Assembly: GCA_020832545.1 (NCBI GenBank)
Contig: JAFIEK010000017.1
Location: 1 to 64,000 of the forward strand
Direction of reading: 5' to 3'
DNA: 64,000 bases
From: Pararhodobacter sp.
GTDB taxonomy: Bacteria; Pseudomonadota; Alphaproteobacteria; Rhodobacterales; Rhodobacteraceae
Positions 16,274-24,515 of the stretch are shown here, piece by piece. How positions within the stretch are numbered: the stretch's first letter is position 1; the number at the start of each line of letters is the position of its first letter. The translations under genes were made by a program, and so were the position numbers. Under the pieces are notes generated by a model. That model was not told the DNA's origin and searched no databases. It saw nothing but the letters and a program-made list of their open reading frames with translations.

Positions 16274-17598
16274 TGCAGATGGAAACCCGCCCGAACCGTC
16301 GCCTTCGCTGCGCCATCTACACCCGCAAGTCGAGCGAGGAAGGGCTCGACATGGAATTCAACAGCCTCGACGCGCAGCGAGAGGCCTGCGAGGCCTACAT
16401 CGCCAGCCAGAAATCTGAGGGCTGGGTCGCCACGCGCGAACGCTATGACGATGGCGGGTTTTCGGGGGGCAATCTGGACCGGCCCGGCCTGAAGCAGCTG
16501 CTGGCTGATATAGACGACGGCCTGATCGACGTCGTCGTGGTCTACAAGATCGACCGCCTGTCGCGCTCTCTCATGGATTTCTCCAAGCTGGTCGAGGTGT
16601 TCGACCGCAACGGCGTGACCTTCGTCTCGGTGACGCAGTCCTTCAACACCACCACGTCCATGGGACGGCTTACGCTGAATATCCTGCTGTCCTTCGCCCA
16701 GTTCGAGCGCGAGGTCATCGGTGAGCGCATCCGCGACAAGGTGGCAGCCTCGCGCAAGCGTGGCATCTGGATGGGCGGCTATGTGCCCCTCGGCTACGAT
16801 GTGCAGGATCGCAAATTGGTGGTGAACGAGGCGGAGGCGGCGTCGGTGCGCCGTATCTTTGAGCGCTTTGTCGAGTTTGGCTCTGCCACGGTGCTGGCAC
16901 GGGAACTGCGCCGCGAAGGGTTCCGCAACAAGCAGGGCACGCTCATCGACAAGGGTTACCTTTACCGGCTTCTAAATAACCGGGTCTATCGTGGCGAGGC
17001 CCTGCACAAGGGCAAAGCCTATCCCGGCGAGCATGACGCCATCATTGACGCGGACCTCTGGGGCCGCGTGCACGCCATCCTGCAGGAAAGCCCCCGCAAG
17101 CGGGCCAATAACAGCCGCGCGCAGACGCCAGCCCTTCTGAAGGGGCTTATCTTCAGCGACAACGGCGCGGCCATGACGCCAACCAGCACCAAGAAGGGGG
17201 CCAAGCTTTACCGGTACTATGTGTCCATGGACGTGATCCGGAACCGCGAGACCGACGAAGAAACCGCGCCAATGCGGCTCGCCGCCGGAATGATCGAGGA
17301 CGCGGTTGTGACAGAAGTCCGGCGTATCCTGCAAACGCCGGAGGTCGTCACACAGGTGCTGGCCGCCCTGAAACGCGACGGCGGCGGTGCATCCGGAGCT
17401 GACGCCATCGCGGCGCTGCATGAGTTCAACGGGCTCTGGTCGCAACTCTTCCCGGCCGAGCAGGCCCGCATCATCCAGCTTCTGGTGCGGCGTATCACGG
17501 TCACCGCCGCAGGGCTCGAGATTGACATTCGGCGAGAAGGCATCGCGGGGGTCGTCCGCGAGATGGTCGCGCCGCGTCAGATGGAGGCTGCTGAATGA
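16270..17598 (+). CDS. Large serine recombinase (integrase)
   Basis: A 442-residue site-specific recombinase. The N-terminal resolvase domain has YTRKSSEEG with the expected nucleophile at Ser21, then YDDGGFSGGNLDRP and VYKIDRLSRS. A recombinase domain follows at about 160-290 (RRIFERFVEFGSATVLARELRREGFRNK, YRLLNNRVYRGE). The C-terminal zinc-ribbon region is reduced: the segment LIFSDNGAAMTPTS lacks the usual paired cysteines, an oddity for this class. The start is ATG 16270 with GGAGGAGG just upstream. It is the only integrase visible and presumably inserted the element. Confidence 0.9.
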   Translation: MMQMETRPNRRLRCAIYTRKSSEEGLDMEFNSLDAQREACEAYIASQKSEGWVATRERYDDGGFSGGNLDRPGLKQLLADIDDGLIDVVVVYKIDRLSRSLMDFSKLVEVFDRNGVTFVSVTQSFNTTTSMGRLTLNILLSFAQFEREVIGERIRDKVAASRKRGIWMGGYVPLGYDVQDRKLVVNEAEAASVRRIFERFVEFGSATVLARELRREGFRNKQGTLIDKGYLYRLLNNRVYRGEALHKGKAYPGEHDAIIDADLWGRVHAILQESPRKRANNSRAQTPALLKGLIFSDNGAAMTPTSTKKGAKLYRYYVSMDVIRNRETDEETAPMRLAAGMIEDAVVTEVRRILQTPEVVTQVLAALKRDGGGASGADAIAALHEFNGLWSQLFPAEQARIIQLLVRRITVTAAGLEIDIRREGIAGVVREMVAPRQMEAAE

Positions 17599-17978
17599 CC
17601 AAGCCACACGATACGATCCGCGTGCTGATCCCGCTCAACGTGCGCAAGAAGAACGGGCGGCCGAAGATCATGCCGCCCGCCGACTACCGCCCCAGCGAGG
17701 ATCAGGCGCAGGATCCGCACATCCTGCGCGCCATTGGCCGGGCATGGGGATGGCGGCGGCGCATGGATGCCGGTGAGTTCGCCACCATTCAGGAACTGGC
17801 CGAGGCGGTCGGGCTGGCGGAACGCCATGTCAGTCGGCAATTGCGGCTGGCCTATCTCGCGCCAGAGGTGCTGAAGCGGCTGACCTGCGGGCGTGAGGCC
17901 TCGGCGGTCAGCCTCTACGATCTGTGTTTTCTGGCCGGGGAGGCTTGGGGAAAGCAGTTTGAGCAAGTGTTCGGCTGA
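17595..17978 (+). CDS. HTH protein following the serine recombinase
   Basis: A 127-residue basic protein. Residues 60-105 (FATIQELAEAVGLAERHVSRQLRLAYLAPEV) form a clear helix-turn-helix reminiscent of the ParB/KorB central HTH. It overlaps the recombinase stop (ATGA), so it belongs to the integration operon. Homologues occupy this same position after DUF2924-recombinase pairs (recall). A role in controlling integration or excision is likely but unproven. Confidence 0.75.
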   Translation: MTKPHDTIRVLIPLNVRKKNGRPKIMPPADYRPSEDQAQDPHILRAIGRAWGWRRRMDAGEFATIQELAEAVGLAERHVSRQLRLAYLAPEVLKRLTCGREASAVSLYDLCFLAGEAWGKQFEQVFG

Positions 17979-18080
17979 CGCAGAGCTGTTGAACGAGCTT
18001 CCTACGCCAAAGCCCTTTGTTACGGTGCAGTTGACATATATGCTCAATTCAAACGGAACAAAGCCATCAGACATCCGCAC

Positions 18081-18665
18081 ATGCCTAGAAGCGACGCAGA
18101 ATGGGAGAAATGGTTCGAGCGCCGCGAGGCGAAAAAGAAAAACAAGCGTAGCGCGAAGCTGACAGGTAAGAAGCCGCCATCAACTGCGACCGGGGTAGGT
18201 GTGCCCATGGCTCGCGTAATTGGCGAACCTGCTTTTTTCGATGAAGGCTGGAAGCGTAGCAAGATCCTGGAGTTTGCGGATTATCGTCGTGCGAACCCGA
18301 CACCAGCGGAGGCTGAACTATCCCGAATTCTCAACGCTCTCAATGACGGAGTGCTGCGTCGGAAATTTGTCAGGGAGCATGTTATTTCGGGACAATGGAT
18401 CGTGGACTTCTTCTTTTCGGAGATCCGTTTGGCAGTCGAGGTCGATGGATCAATCCATCTGACTGGCCATCAACTTCGCAGAGACAAGCTCAAAGACGCC
18501 GATTGTGCGAAGTTCGACATCACGATCCTGCGGATCACAAACTCCGAAGTATTCGGGTGCAGAGAGAAGTTGATCTCGAAATTGCGTTCCGGTTGGCGGG
18601 AGGCATTGTCCCGGAAAAATCGCGTAATCGGCGTCTCAGAAGGGGAGTACTTCGGGCGCCAGTGA
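18081..18665 (+). CDS. DUF559 endonuclease-fold protein
   Basis: A 194-residue protein whose C-terminal ~120 residues are a DUF559/Vsr-like PD-(D/E)XK nuclease domain: RRANPTPAEAELSRILNAL, RRKFVREHVISGQWIVDFFFSEIRLAVEVDGSIHL. The catalytic candidates are the Asp in IVDFFF and the Glu and Asp in AVEVDGS. The N-terminal 45 residues are very basic (RREAKKKNKR) and could bind DNA. It sits alone on the plus strand, convergent with the DUF3883 gene, with lower GC than its neighbours. Probably cargo of the mobile element, perhaps in repair or defence. Confidence 0.82.
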   Translation: MPRSDAEWEKWFERREAKKKNKRSAKLTGKKPPSTATGVGVPMARVIGEPAFFDEGWKRSKILEFADYRRANPTPAEAELSRILNALNDGVLRRKFVREHVISGQWIVDFFFSEIRLAVEVDGSIHLTGHQLRRDKLKDADCAKFDITILRITNSEVFGCREKLISKLRSGWREALSRKNRVIGVSEGEYFGRQ

Positions 18666-18704
18666 TGCCTACGCTACAACGCGAACAAGTCCACGCAGGG
18701 GATC

Positions 18705-19541
18705 TCAGTGAAAACTCGCCTGAAATGCCGTCGCGGTCAGCGAGACATGCGCATCCAACGGCGGGTGCAACTCGAACGCTTTCGGCTCACGCGCAAAATT
18801 CCACAGTCTGAAGAGGCGCCACTCCGATCGCCGCTCCTCTGCAACGGCCAACTCGTTGCGGGTGATGTGGAAGGGTGTGCGCTCCCAACCATTCGTCGTC
18901 TTCACCTCGATCAGGCGCGGGCGACCGTCCGATGCGAAGCTAGCGATGTCATAGCCCGCACCGTCCCCGTCCTCTTCGGACACCCAGCGGACCTTGCGCG
19001 CCAAGTCATCGCGGCCGGCTGATCGCAGAGCGGCTCGCTCGTGCGCGAGGACACGCTCCTCGCCCGCGCGGCCGAGGGCTCGGTTACGCTCGTCGCGGCC
19101 CGCCACGTCGAATTTGCGGGCAATGTGCAACATCTGCTCCGATTCCTGCGGTGGCGGCTGGTTCGACAGCGTCGGCGGCGGCCCGATCCAGAGCTGCGCC
19201 GCCTCGCGTAAGCCAGCGGCGGATTGCAGCCCCGGTTGACGCCCGAGCCAGGCCGGGTTCAGCGCCAGCCACCGCGCCACGGCATCCACCAAGGTCATCT
19301 GGAAGTTGAACGCGGGCTTGTAGCCGGGGATCCAGTCCTCGCCGAGGCCCTTCAGCACCGCGCTGATGTTCTGGTGCTTGAACTCGATAGAGCCCTCGGA
19401 TCGATCGTTCAGCCGCGGTTGCAGCGCGCGGCGATGCTCAGCCTTGTTGTATCGACGCCCTGCGATGTCGTCGGCCAGCATCGCGAAGTAATCCGCAACG
19501 ATCAGATCGTTTTCTTTATCCGTCCAGGCTCCGTTCGACAT
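18705..19541 (-). CDS. DUF3883 protein with nuclease-like core
   Basis: A 278-residue protein. The C-terminal DUF3883 domain (about 170-270) carries GYDIASFASDGRPRLIEVKTT, a D-x(n)-E-x-K signature of the PD-(D/E)XK superfamily, preceded by a conserved helix (GRAGEERVLAHERA). The N-terminal ~120 residues resemble a Myb/HTH-like region followed by a helical domain (DKENDLIVADYFAMLADDI). DUF3883 proteins are common cargo in restriction and defence islands. It converges on the DUF559 gene with 39 bases between the stops. Confidence 0.8.
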   Translation of the reverse strand: MSNGAWTDKENDLIVADYFAMLADDIAGRRYNKAEHRRALQPRLNDRSEGSIEFKHQNISAVLKGLGEDWIPGYKPAFNFQMTLVDAVARWLALNPAWLGRQPGLQSAAGLREAAQLWIGPPPTLSNQPPPQESEQMLHIARKFDVAGRDERNRALGRAGEERVLAHERAALRSAGRDDLARKVRWVSEEDGDGAGYDIASFASDGRPRLIEVKTTNGWERTPFHITRNELAVAEERRSEWRLFRLWNFAREPKAFELHPPLDAHVSLTATAFQASFH

Positions 19542-19843
19542 GGCGCTAGGCTAAGTGCATGGACATTGTTTGTCACCAAGGGCTTCGCGCAGTCTTACGA
19601 GGTTTTACGCAGTGAAACGCCGCCTTCGGGTGTCTCTGTTCGCATCGAGAGCAGACGAACCCGCTTCAACTGCGGCGCAACCGAATTTCTCCAAAGCACT
19701 GAAGTAAAATCACTTTTTTAATCCGTCTCGATTTCAACGAAGGGCGGATGGAAAGAGACGCGGGGGCCTTAGAGACCGATTTCGGCGGAAACGCCAGTCT
19801 CCGAAAGTCGGATGGCCTCGCTAAACCCCTTTGAAACAAAAAG
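19542..19843. other. Gene-free interval between element cargo and tRNA-Ser
   Basis: No credible gene. The segment is less GC-rich than the flanks, with an A/T-rich patch around 19700-19722. It is where the right end of the element would be expected, but without the left end no attachment-site repeat can be identified. Confidence 0.4.
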
Positions 19844-19865
19844 AAAAAAGGCCCCGTCAGGGACC
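19844..19865 (-). terminator. Terminator of tRNA-Ser
   Basis: On the minus strand the stem GGTCCC/GGGGCC (19860-19865 with 19850-19855, loop TGAC) is followed by six T at 19844-19849. It lies 25 bases beyond the tRNA 3' end. Confidence 0.8.
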
Positions 19866-19890
19866 TCATCTCGGGTTTGCGATGTGCAAG

Positions 19891-19980
19891 TGGCGGAGAC
19901 GATGGGATTCGAACCCACGAGACCCTTCCGGGCCTACTCCCTTAGCAGGGGAGCGCCTTCGACCACTCGGCCACGTCTCC
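19891..19980 (-). tRNA. tRNA-Ser, anticodon GCU
   Basis: A 90-base class II tRNA on the minus strand. The acceptor stem is GGAGACG/CGTCTCC, the discriminator is G, and CCA is encoded. The anticodon arm CTCCCCTGCTAAGGGAG has anticodon GCT (Ser, AGC/AGU). A long variable arm (TAGGCCCGGAAGGGTCT) and the T-arm GTGGGTTCGAATCCCAT are present. Its 3' end points at the mobile element on the left, the classical orientation for tRNA-targeted integration, although only a serine recombinase is seen. Confidence 0.97.
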
Positions 19981-20255
19981 ACTTGCGGCAATAACCGGGT
20001 TTTGCGGGGTGACACAAGAGCAAAACACCAAATTCTGCGAAAAGGATGCGCCGGAACACCACTCGTGAGAGATCCCGTTCTCCGGTGATTTGGCGCATGC
20101 GACGTGTTGAGATCTAAAGGGTCTTCGCGCGCGACTTCAGGGCAATGGCTGACAATAACAGGCTCCGGGCATACAACTGGCAGTCAGGTTGTCTTGCGGG
20201 TGGTGCTGGGATGGAGACGCCGCCGCCATGCCACCGCCCGTTCGAGGGGGAGCGG

Positions 20256-21734
20256 TCAGTCCAGGGCGTCATGGCCGATATCGCCGCAATCCGACAGATC
20301 TGAGGCGCTGTGATCAGGAAGCTGGCGCGCCAGATTGCGCAGCGCACTGCGCAGGCCCTCTTCCAGAACCGGATGATAGAACGGCATGGCAAGGAGCTGT
20401 GGCACGCGCATCTTCTGCTCGACCGCGAGAGCAAGCAGGTGCGCTAGGTGTTCAGCTGCGGGGGCGCACATCTCGGCACCCAGAAGCTGCCCATCGGACG
20501 GGCGCGCGTAAAGGCGCAGCACGCCATGAGCAGTCGCAGCGATCCGCGCGCGGCCTTGACGCGAAAAGTCCACCTCGCTGGTGATGACATCGTCGGGCAA
20601 TCCGGAAAGAGGCGGGCCGACGCGGGCGACCTGCGGGCTGGAGAAGACGATCGCAAGGGGCGTGCGACGACAAAAGCCTGAAGCCGGTGGATCGGGGGCG
20701 GCCATGCGCCCGGCGATGTGGCCATCATCGGCGGCCTCGTGCAAGAGCGGGCGGAAGCCATTCGCGTCCCCCGCCAGAAAGACCGGAAGATCGCCGAGGC
20801 GCAATGTCTCAGGGTCGATCTGCGGCAGGCCCCGGTCATCCAGCGGCAGCCCCAGCGTCTCCAGCCCCAACCCCGCCAGATTAGGTTTGCGGCCGATAGC
20901 GGCCAGAACGGCATCGGCTTCGAAGATGTGCGTGCCGCTGCTGACGCGCAACGCCCCGCCGGTATCCTCCAGTTGCACCTCAGCCCCGAGACGGATCGCA
21001 AACTCGGCCTCGATCAGCGGGCGAAAGGTGGTCAGAACGGCTGCGTCATCAATTCCGGCGATGGTCTCGGCGGCATCGAAGCCTGCCACGTCAAGGCCCA
21101 GCCGAGACAGTGCCTGCGCGATTTCAATGCCGATTGCACCTAAACCGATGACGCCGATTCGGCGCGGAAGGTCGGTCTGCTCGAACAGGGTGTCACTGGT
21201 CAGAATGCGATTTCCGAATGCCTTCCACGGCCCCGGTATGACCGGGCTGCTGCCGGGTGCGAGTATGATTGCACGGGCAGAGATCTCCCGCCCATCCACC
21301 TCGATACGCCCCGGGCCGTTCAGCCGGGCGTAACCCTGAAGGGCGCGGTTGCCCAACTCGACAGGCACCGATTGCGGGCCTTTGACGAACTCGTCACGCA
21401 GCTTTCGTACCCGCGCCAGAACCGCCGGAATATCTGCGCGCAGACCATCGGCACCGCGGATGCCGAGATCGCCAAGATCATGGCGACGATGAAAGGCATT
21501 TGCCGCCTCGATAAGCGCCTTGGACGGCATGCAGCCGACAGCGGCGCAGGTGGTGCCCCAGTGCCCGTCATTGACCAGCAGGAAATCGTCAGTGTAGCGG
21601 CGCACTTCGCGCAGGGCGGCCAGCCCGGCGGTGCCGGACCCGACGATGATGGTATCGACGCGCTGGGCCTCATACGTCGAGCGCTCTTGACCGGGGGCAA
21701 CTGCACGCTTGGGGCCAGTAGATTGCATGATCAA
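20256..21734 (-). CDS. Dihydrolipoyl dehydrogenase-like flavoprotein disulfide reductase
   Basis: A 492-residue class I pyridine nucleotide-disulfide oxidoreductase. FAD site: DTIIVGSGTAGLAALREV. Redox disulfide: TTCAAVGCMPSK (C-x4-C). NAD(P) site: GVIGLGAIGIEIAQAL. Second FAD motif: DLPVFLAGDANG. C-terminal catalytic pair: FYHPVLEEGLRSAL. It stands alone, with no 2-oxoacid dehydrogenase subunits nearby, so the true substrate may be another disulfide (a mercuric/glutathione reductase-like role is possible). The DLD-like HPVxEEG motif argues for a dihydrolipoamide-type enzyme. It overlaps the upstream gene by four bases. Confidence 0.85.
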   Translation of the reverse strand: MIMQSTGPKRAVAPGQERSTYEAQRVDTIIVGSGTAGLAALREVRRYTDDFLLVNDGHWGTTCAAVGCMPSKALIEAANAFHRRHDLGDLGIRGADGLRADIPAVLARVRKLRDEFVKGPQSVPVELGNRALQGYARLNGPGRIEVDGREISARAIILAPGSSPVIPGPWKAFGNRILTSDTLFEQTDLPRRIGVIGLGAIGIEIAQALSRLGLDVAGFDAAETIAGIDDAAVLTTFRPLIEAEFAIRLGAEVQLEDTGGALRVSSGTHIFEADAVLAAIGRKPNLAGLGLETLGLPLDDRGLPQIDPETLRLGDLPVFLAGDANGFRPLLHEAADDGHIAGRMAAPDPPASGFCRRTPLAIVFSSPQVARVGPPLSGLPDDVITSEVDFSRQGRARIAATAHGVLRLYARPSDGQLLGAEMCAPAAEHLAHLLALAVEQKMRVPQLLAMPFYHPVLEEGLRSALRNLARQLPDHSASDLSDCGDIGHDALD

Positions 21735-22324
21735 TACCGCGTGCGCGATCTCTCACGCGAGGGCAGATCCCCCGCATGATCCAGCGCGCCGGATGGTGCG
21801 GTGCGGCGGGCTGAGCCGTCGAGGGCGCCCTTGCCCTGGCTGGCATCGGGGTCATGGGGATGCAGGGGGCCGCCATCTTCGGTCATTGCATTGGGGCCTT
21901 GATCGCCCGCCGTTTTCAGATCCATGGCCTTCTGCGCAAGCTCGGTCTGGCGCGGCTGCGATGCGTCTGGCTGCGCGGTGTCCGCGCCCTCGCTGCCACC
22001 GCGTGACTGGCGCTCATTCACCGCCCGTTCAAGTGCGGCGCTCAGGTAGTCAAGTTTGGTCAAGGTTCCGGTATTCCCCATGGCAGGCTTCGACCCTGCC
22101 GGAGGGGCCTTGGCCCGGGCTTCGCGCCCCTGCCGGTTGGAGATGTCGCGCGCCCGGTTCCGGCGGGTGCGCAGGCGGCTTACCAGATCCGACAGCGTGC
22201 GGTTTGAATGTTGGCCCAAAGCTGGGTGTCTGGCCATGTCGGCGAGTTGCAGCTCATCGGCATCCAGTGCCCGCTGTTCTTCTGCGCTGGCTGCGCCTTG
22301 ATCTTCGCTTTTCTTGTCGGTCAT
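21731..22324 (-). CDS. Hydrophilic, disordered hypothetical protein
   Basis: A 197-residue protein starting MTDKKSEDQGAASAEEQ. It is dominated by Q, E, D, R, G, A and S with almost no hydrophobic core apart from about 95-115 (LTKLDYLSAALERAV), so it is predicted largely disordered. The start at 22324 follows GGAAAGG. The 4-base overlap with the disulfide reductase gene suggests a joint operon. No family recognised. Confidence 0.6.
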   Translation of the reverse strand: MTDKKSEDQGAASAEEQRALDADELQLADMARHPALGQHSNRTLSDLVSRLRTRRNRARDISNRQGREARAKAPPAGSKPAMGNTGTLTKLDYLSAALERAVNERQSRGGSEGADTAQPDASQPRQTELAQKAMDLKTAGDQGPNAMTEDGGPLHPHDPDASQGKGALDGSARRTAPSGALDHAGDLPSRERSRTRY

Positions 22325-22454
22325 TCGGCTATGCCTTTCCGGCTGGGTCTGCTGTGCCAAGCAGACGTGTTCATTGTGAAAGGTGCCTGATGAAACGCGC
22401 GAGATCAATTTTGGTTCAGTGCGCGCTCGCTCTGAACCGCGTTATGTCTCCCTT

Positions 22455-23771
22455 CTACCCTCGCACATTTGGTCCGGGTCTAGCGGCATCTTCCAGCATG
22501 CGTACTTCGCGCTGCGGAAAGGGGATGGTGATACCGTGGTCCTTGAAGGCGTCCCACAGAGCCAGATAAATTGCACCGCGGACACTGGCCAATCCTTCGT
22601 GTGCGTCGTGGATCCAGATGCGCAGAACATAATCGATGGAGCTGTCGCCAAAGCCGGTGATGTGACAGGCGACAGAGCGATCTGCCAGCACGCGGGGCAC
22701 TGATTTGGCGGCCTCGATCGCGATGCGGCGCACCAGATGGGGGTCATCGCCGTAAGAGGTGCTGAAGGTCAGGTCAATGCGCACGAAATCATCGGAATGC
22801 GACCAGTTGACAACCTGTCCGGTCACCAGATCCTCGTTGGGAATAAGATACTCGCGCCCGTCGCGGGTCACCACCGAGACATAGCGCGCGCCAAGTTCGT
22901 TGATCCAGCCAAAGGTGTCGCCCAGACTGATCACGTCGCCGGGCTTCACGCTTTTGTCCAGCAAGATGACGATGCCGGATACCAGGTTCGATACCACCTT
23001 CTGCAACCCAAAGCCGATACCCAGACCGATGGCACCCGAAAGCACTGCAAGGCCGGTCAGGTCAAACCCCAGCGCCCGCAGCCCGATAACAATGGCACCG
23101 CCAAAAAAGATCATTTGCAGGGTCTTGGTCGCCAGCACCCGCATCGAGGGCGAGATATCCTCGCTTTGGGAAATCCGGCTGACCAGTATTCGCAAGACCG
23201 CCCGTGCGCCCAGAAACAACAGCGCCGTAACCACTGACGCTTTCAGAACCGACAGCGCGGACAGGCGGAAGTCATCGAACGTGACTGCGATGCTGTCCAG
23301 AAAAGCCGTCGCCCCATCCAGAAACCCAAGGTAGAGCAGCCCGATATAGATCCAGGCAGCCCAGGTCACCACTTGGCGAAGGGCCCGGTTGCGGATCAGT
23401 TGCGCGCCAAAGCTGACCGCTATCCAGGCTGTGGCGATGGCGGCGGCGATCCCCAGAAGATAGCTGCGTGAGGGCCAGGTAACCTCTCGCATGATCCAGA
23501 CGGTCATCCAGATCAGGATCACAAAAAACAGGCCCCGCAGCCGGTGAATCACGAGGACTGACAGCCGGAGCCGCCATTTGGGCCAACCCTCGCGCTCACG
23601 CAGCCAGGCTTCCAGCCGGGGCACTACGGCCAGACGCAGCAGATGCGCCATGGCGAACAGCACAACGATGACGCCAATCTGATAGAGCCGCCACGGTGCG
23701 GTCATCGAACGCAGGAATATCTCGATCTCGCGCCACAGACTGACGCTAGCGTCGATCAGTTCCTGCTCCAT
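22455..23771 (-). CDS. MscS-family mechanosensitive channel
   Basis: A 438-residue inner-membrane channel. About five to six transmembrane helices occupy residues 25-250. They end in the pore-lining MscS helix region with Gly/Ala packing (GAIGLGIGFGLQKVVSNLVSGIVILLD, broken here only for description). The beta domain KPGDVISLGDTFGWINELGARYVSV and the alpha/beta C-terminal domain (IPNEDLVTGQVVNWSH) follow. It opens under membrane tension to release solutes on osmotic downshock. It is encoded alone, with the Mla operon ending 96 bases upstream on the same strand. Confidence 0.92.
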   Translation of the reverse strand: MEQELIDASVSLWREIEIFLRSMTAPWRLYQIGVIVVLFAMAHLLRLAVVPRLEAWLREREGWPKWRLRLSVLVIHRLRGLFFVILIWMTVWIMREVTWPSRSYLLGIAAAIATAWIAVSFGAQLIRNRALRQVVTWAAWIYIGLLYLGFLDGATAFLDSIAVTFDDFRLSALSVLKASVVTALLFLGARAVLRILVSRISQSEDISPSMRVLATKTLQMIFFGGAIVIGLRALGFDLTGLAVLSGAIGLGIGFGLQKVVSNLVSGIVILLDKSVKPGDVISLGDTFGWINELGARYVSVVTRDGREYLIPNEDLVTGQVVNWSHSDDFVRIDLTFSTSYGDDPHLVRRIAIEAAKSVPRVLADRSVACHITGFGDSSIDYVLRIWIHDAHEGLASVRGAIYLALWDAFKDHGITIPFPQREVRMLEDAARPGPNVRG

Positions 23772-23867
23772 GTCGGCCTCCTGCGGATCAAGGCCTCAAA
23801 CAATACAGCATATGCGCGCAAAGGCATCAGAAAGCAGGCTTAACGGCAGTTTGACGCGGCACGAGGC

Positions 23868-24515
23868 TCAGTTTGATGCGACCTGACGAATGCCGAGCGT
23901 GGAGAGCACCCAGACCGCCAGATCCCGCATCATCGGTTCGGCGGCGGCGTTGAAACTGCCAACCAGACCCAGTGTTTCAAGGTCGGTTGCCACGGCGCTG
24001 GACGCGAAGGTGCGTGTGGCCACGATCGCGGCATCGGATTCGCGCACGATCCGGGCGACAAGGCGCAGGCGGATCATGGCGGTGTCGGTTTCCTCGTCCA
24101 GTTCCGCCTGGAAATCGGTCAGCTCCGAAATCAGCGCGAAATCGCCTGATCCCGCCAGCGGGCGACGCCCGACATAACGCAATGCATTTGTGTTCTCGAC
24201 ACTGCGCAACATCAGCGTTTGCAGCATCACAGGCGTTGTATCGCTCCAGCGCGCGCGGGGCAGATACTGGGCCTGTAGCGGGTTCGGGCGGATCATGATG
24301 CGATCGGTATCAAGCGCGCCGCTGGCCGTAGGAATTTCGATGATCAGGTCGCGCTGCAACGGACGCCCCTGCGCAACGGGGCCGTCAGAGGGCGCGCGTA
24401 GCTCATAGGCGTCAAGCGGGGTTGTGGCCTCACCCAGCGCGGAAATCGCACCGCAGCCGGACAGCAAAGCGGCGATCATCGCGAAAAGCATCATTCTGGG
24501 CATGGCAGGCCTCAT
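23868..24515 (-). CDS. ABC-transport auxiliary lipoprotein (PqiC/MlaC-side component)
   Basis: A 215-residue lipoprotein with a signal peptide and lipobox LLSGC (Cys at about 21). The body matches the ABC-type transport auxiliary component family (PF03886, as in PqiC): RDLIIEIPTASGALDTDRIMIRP, then YLPRARWSDTTPVMLQTLMLRSVEN. It would act in the periplasm or outer membrane as the receiving end of the MCE lipid-transport system encoded just upstream. The start codon overlaps the MCE gene stop (ATGA). Confidence 0.85.
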   Translation of the reverse strand: MRPAMPRMMLFAMIAALLSGCGAISALGEATTPLDAYELRAPSDGPVAQGRPLQRDLIIEIPTASGALDTDRIMIRPNPLQAQYLPRARWSDTTPVMLQTLMLRSVENTNALRYVGRRPLAGSGDFALISELTDFQAELDEETDTAMIRLRLVARIVRESDAAIVATRTFASSAVATDLETLGLVGSFNAAAEPMMRDLAVWVLSTLGIRQVASN

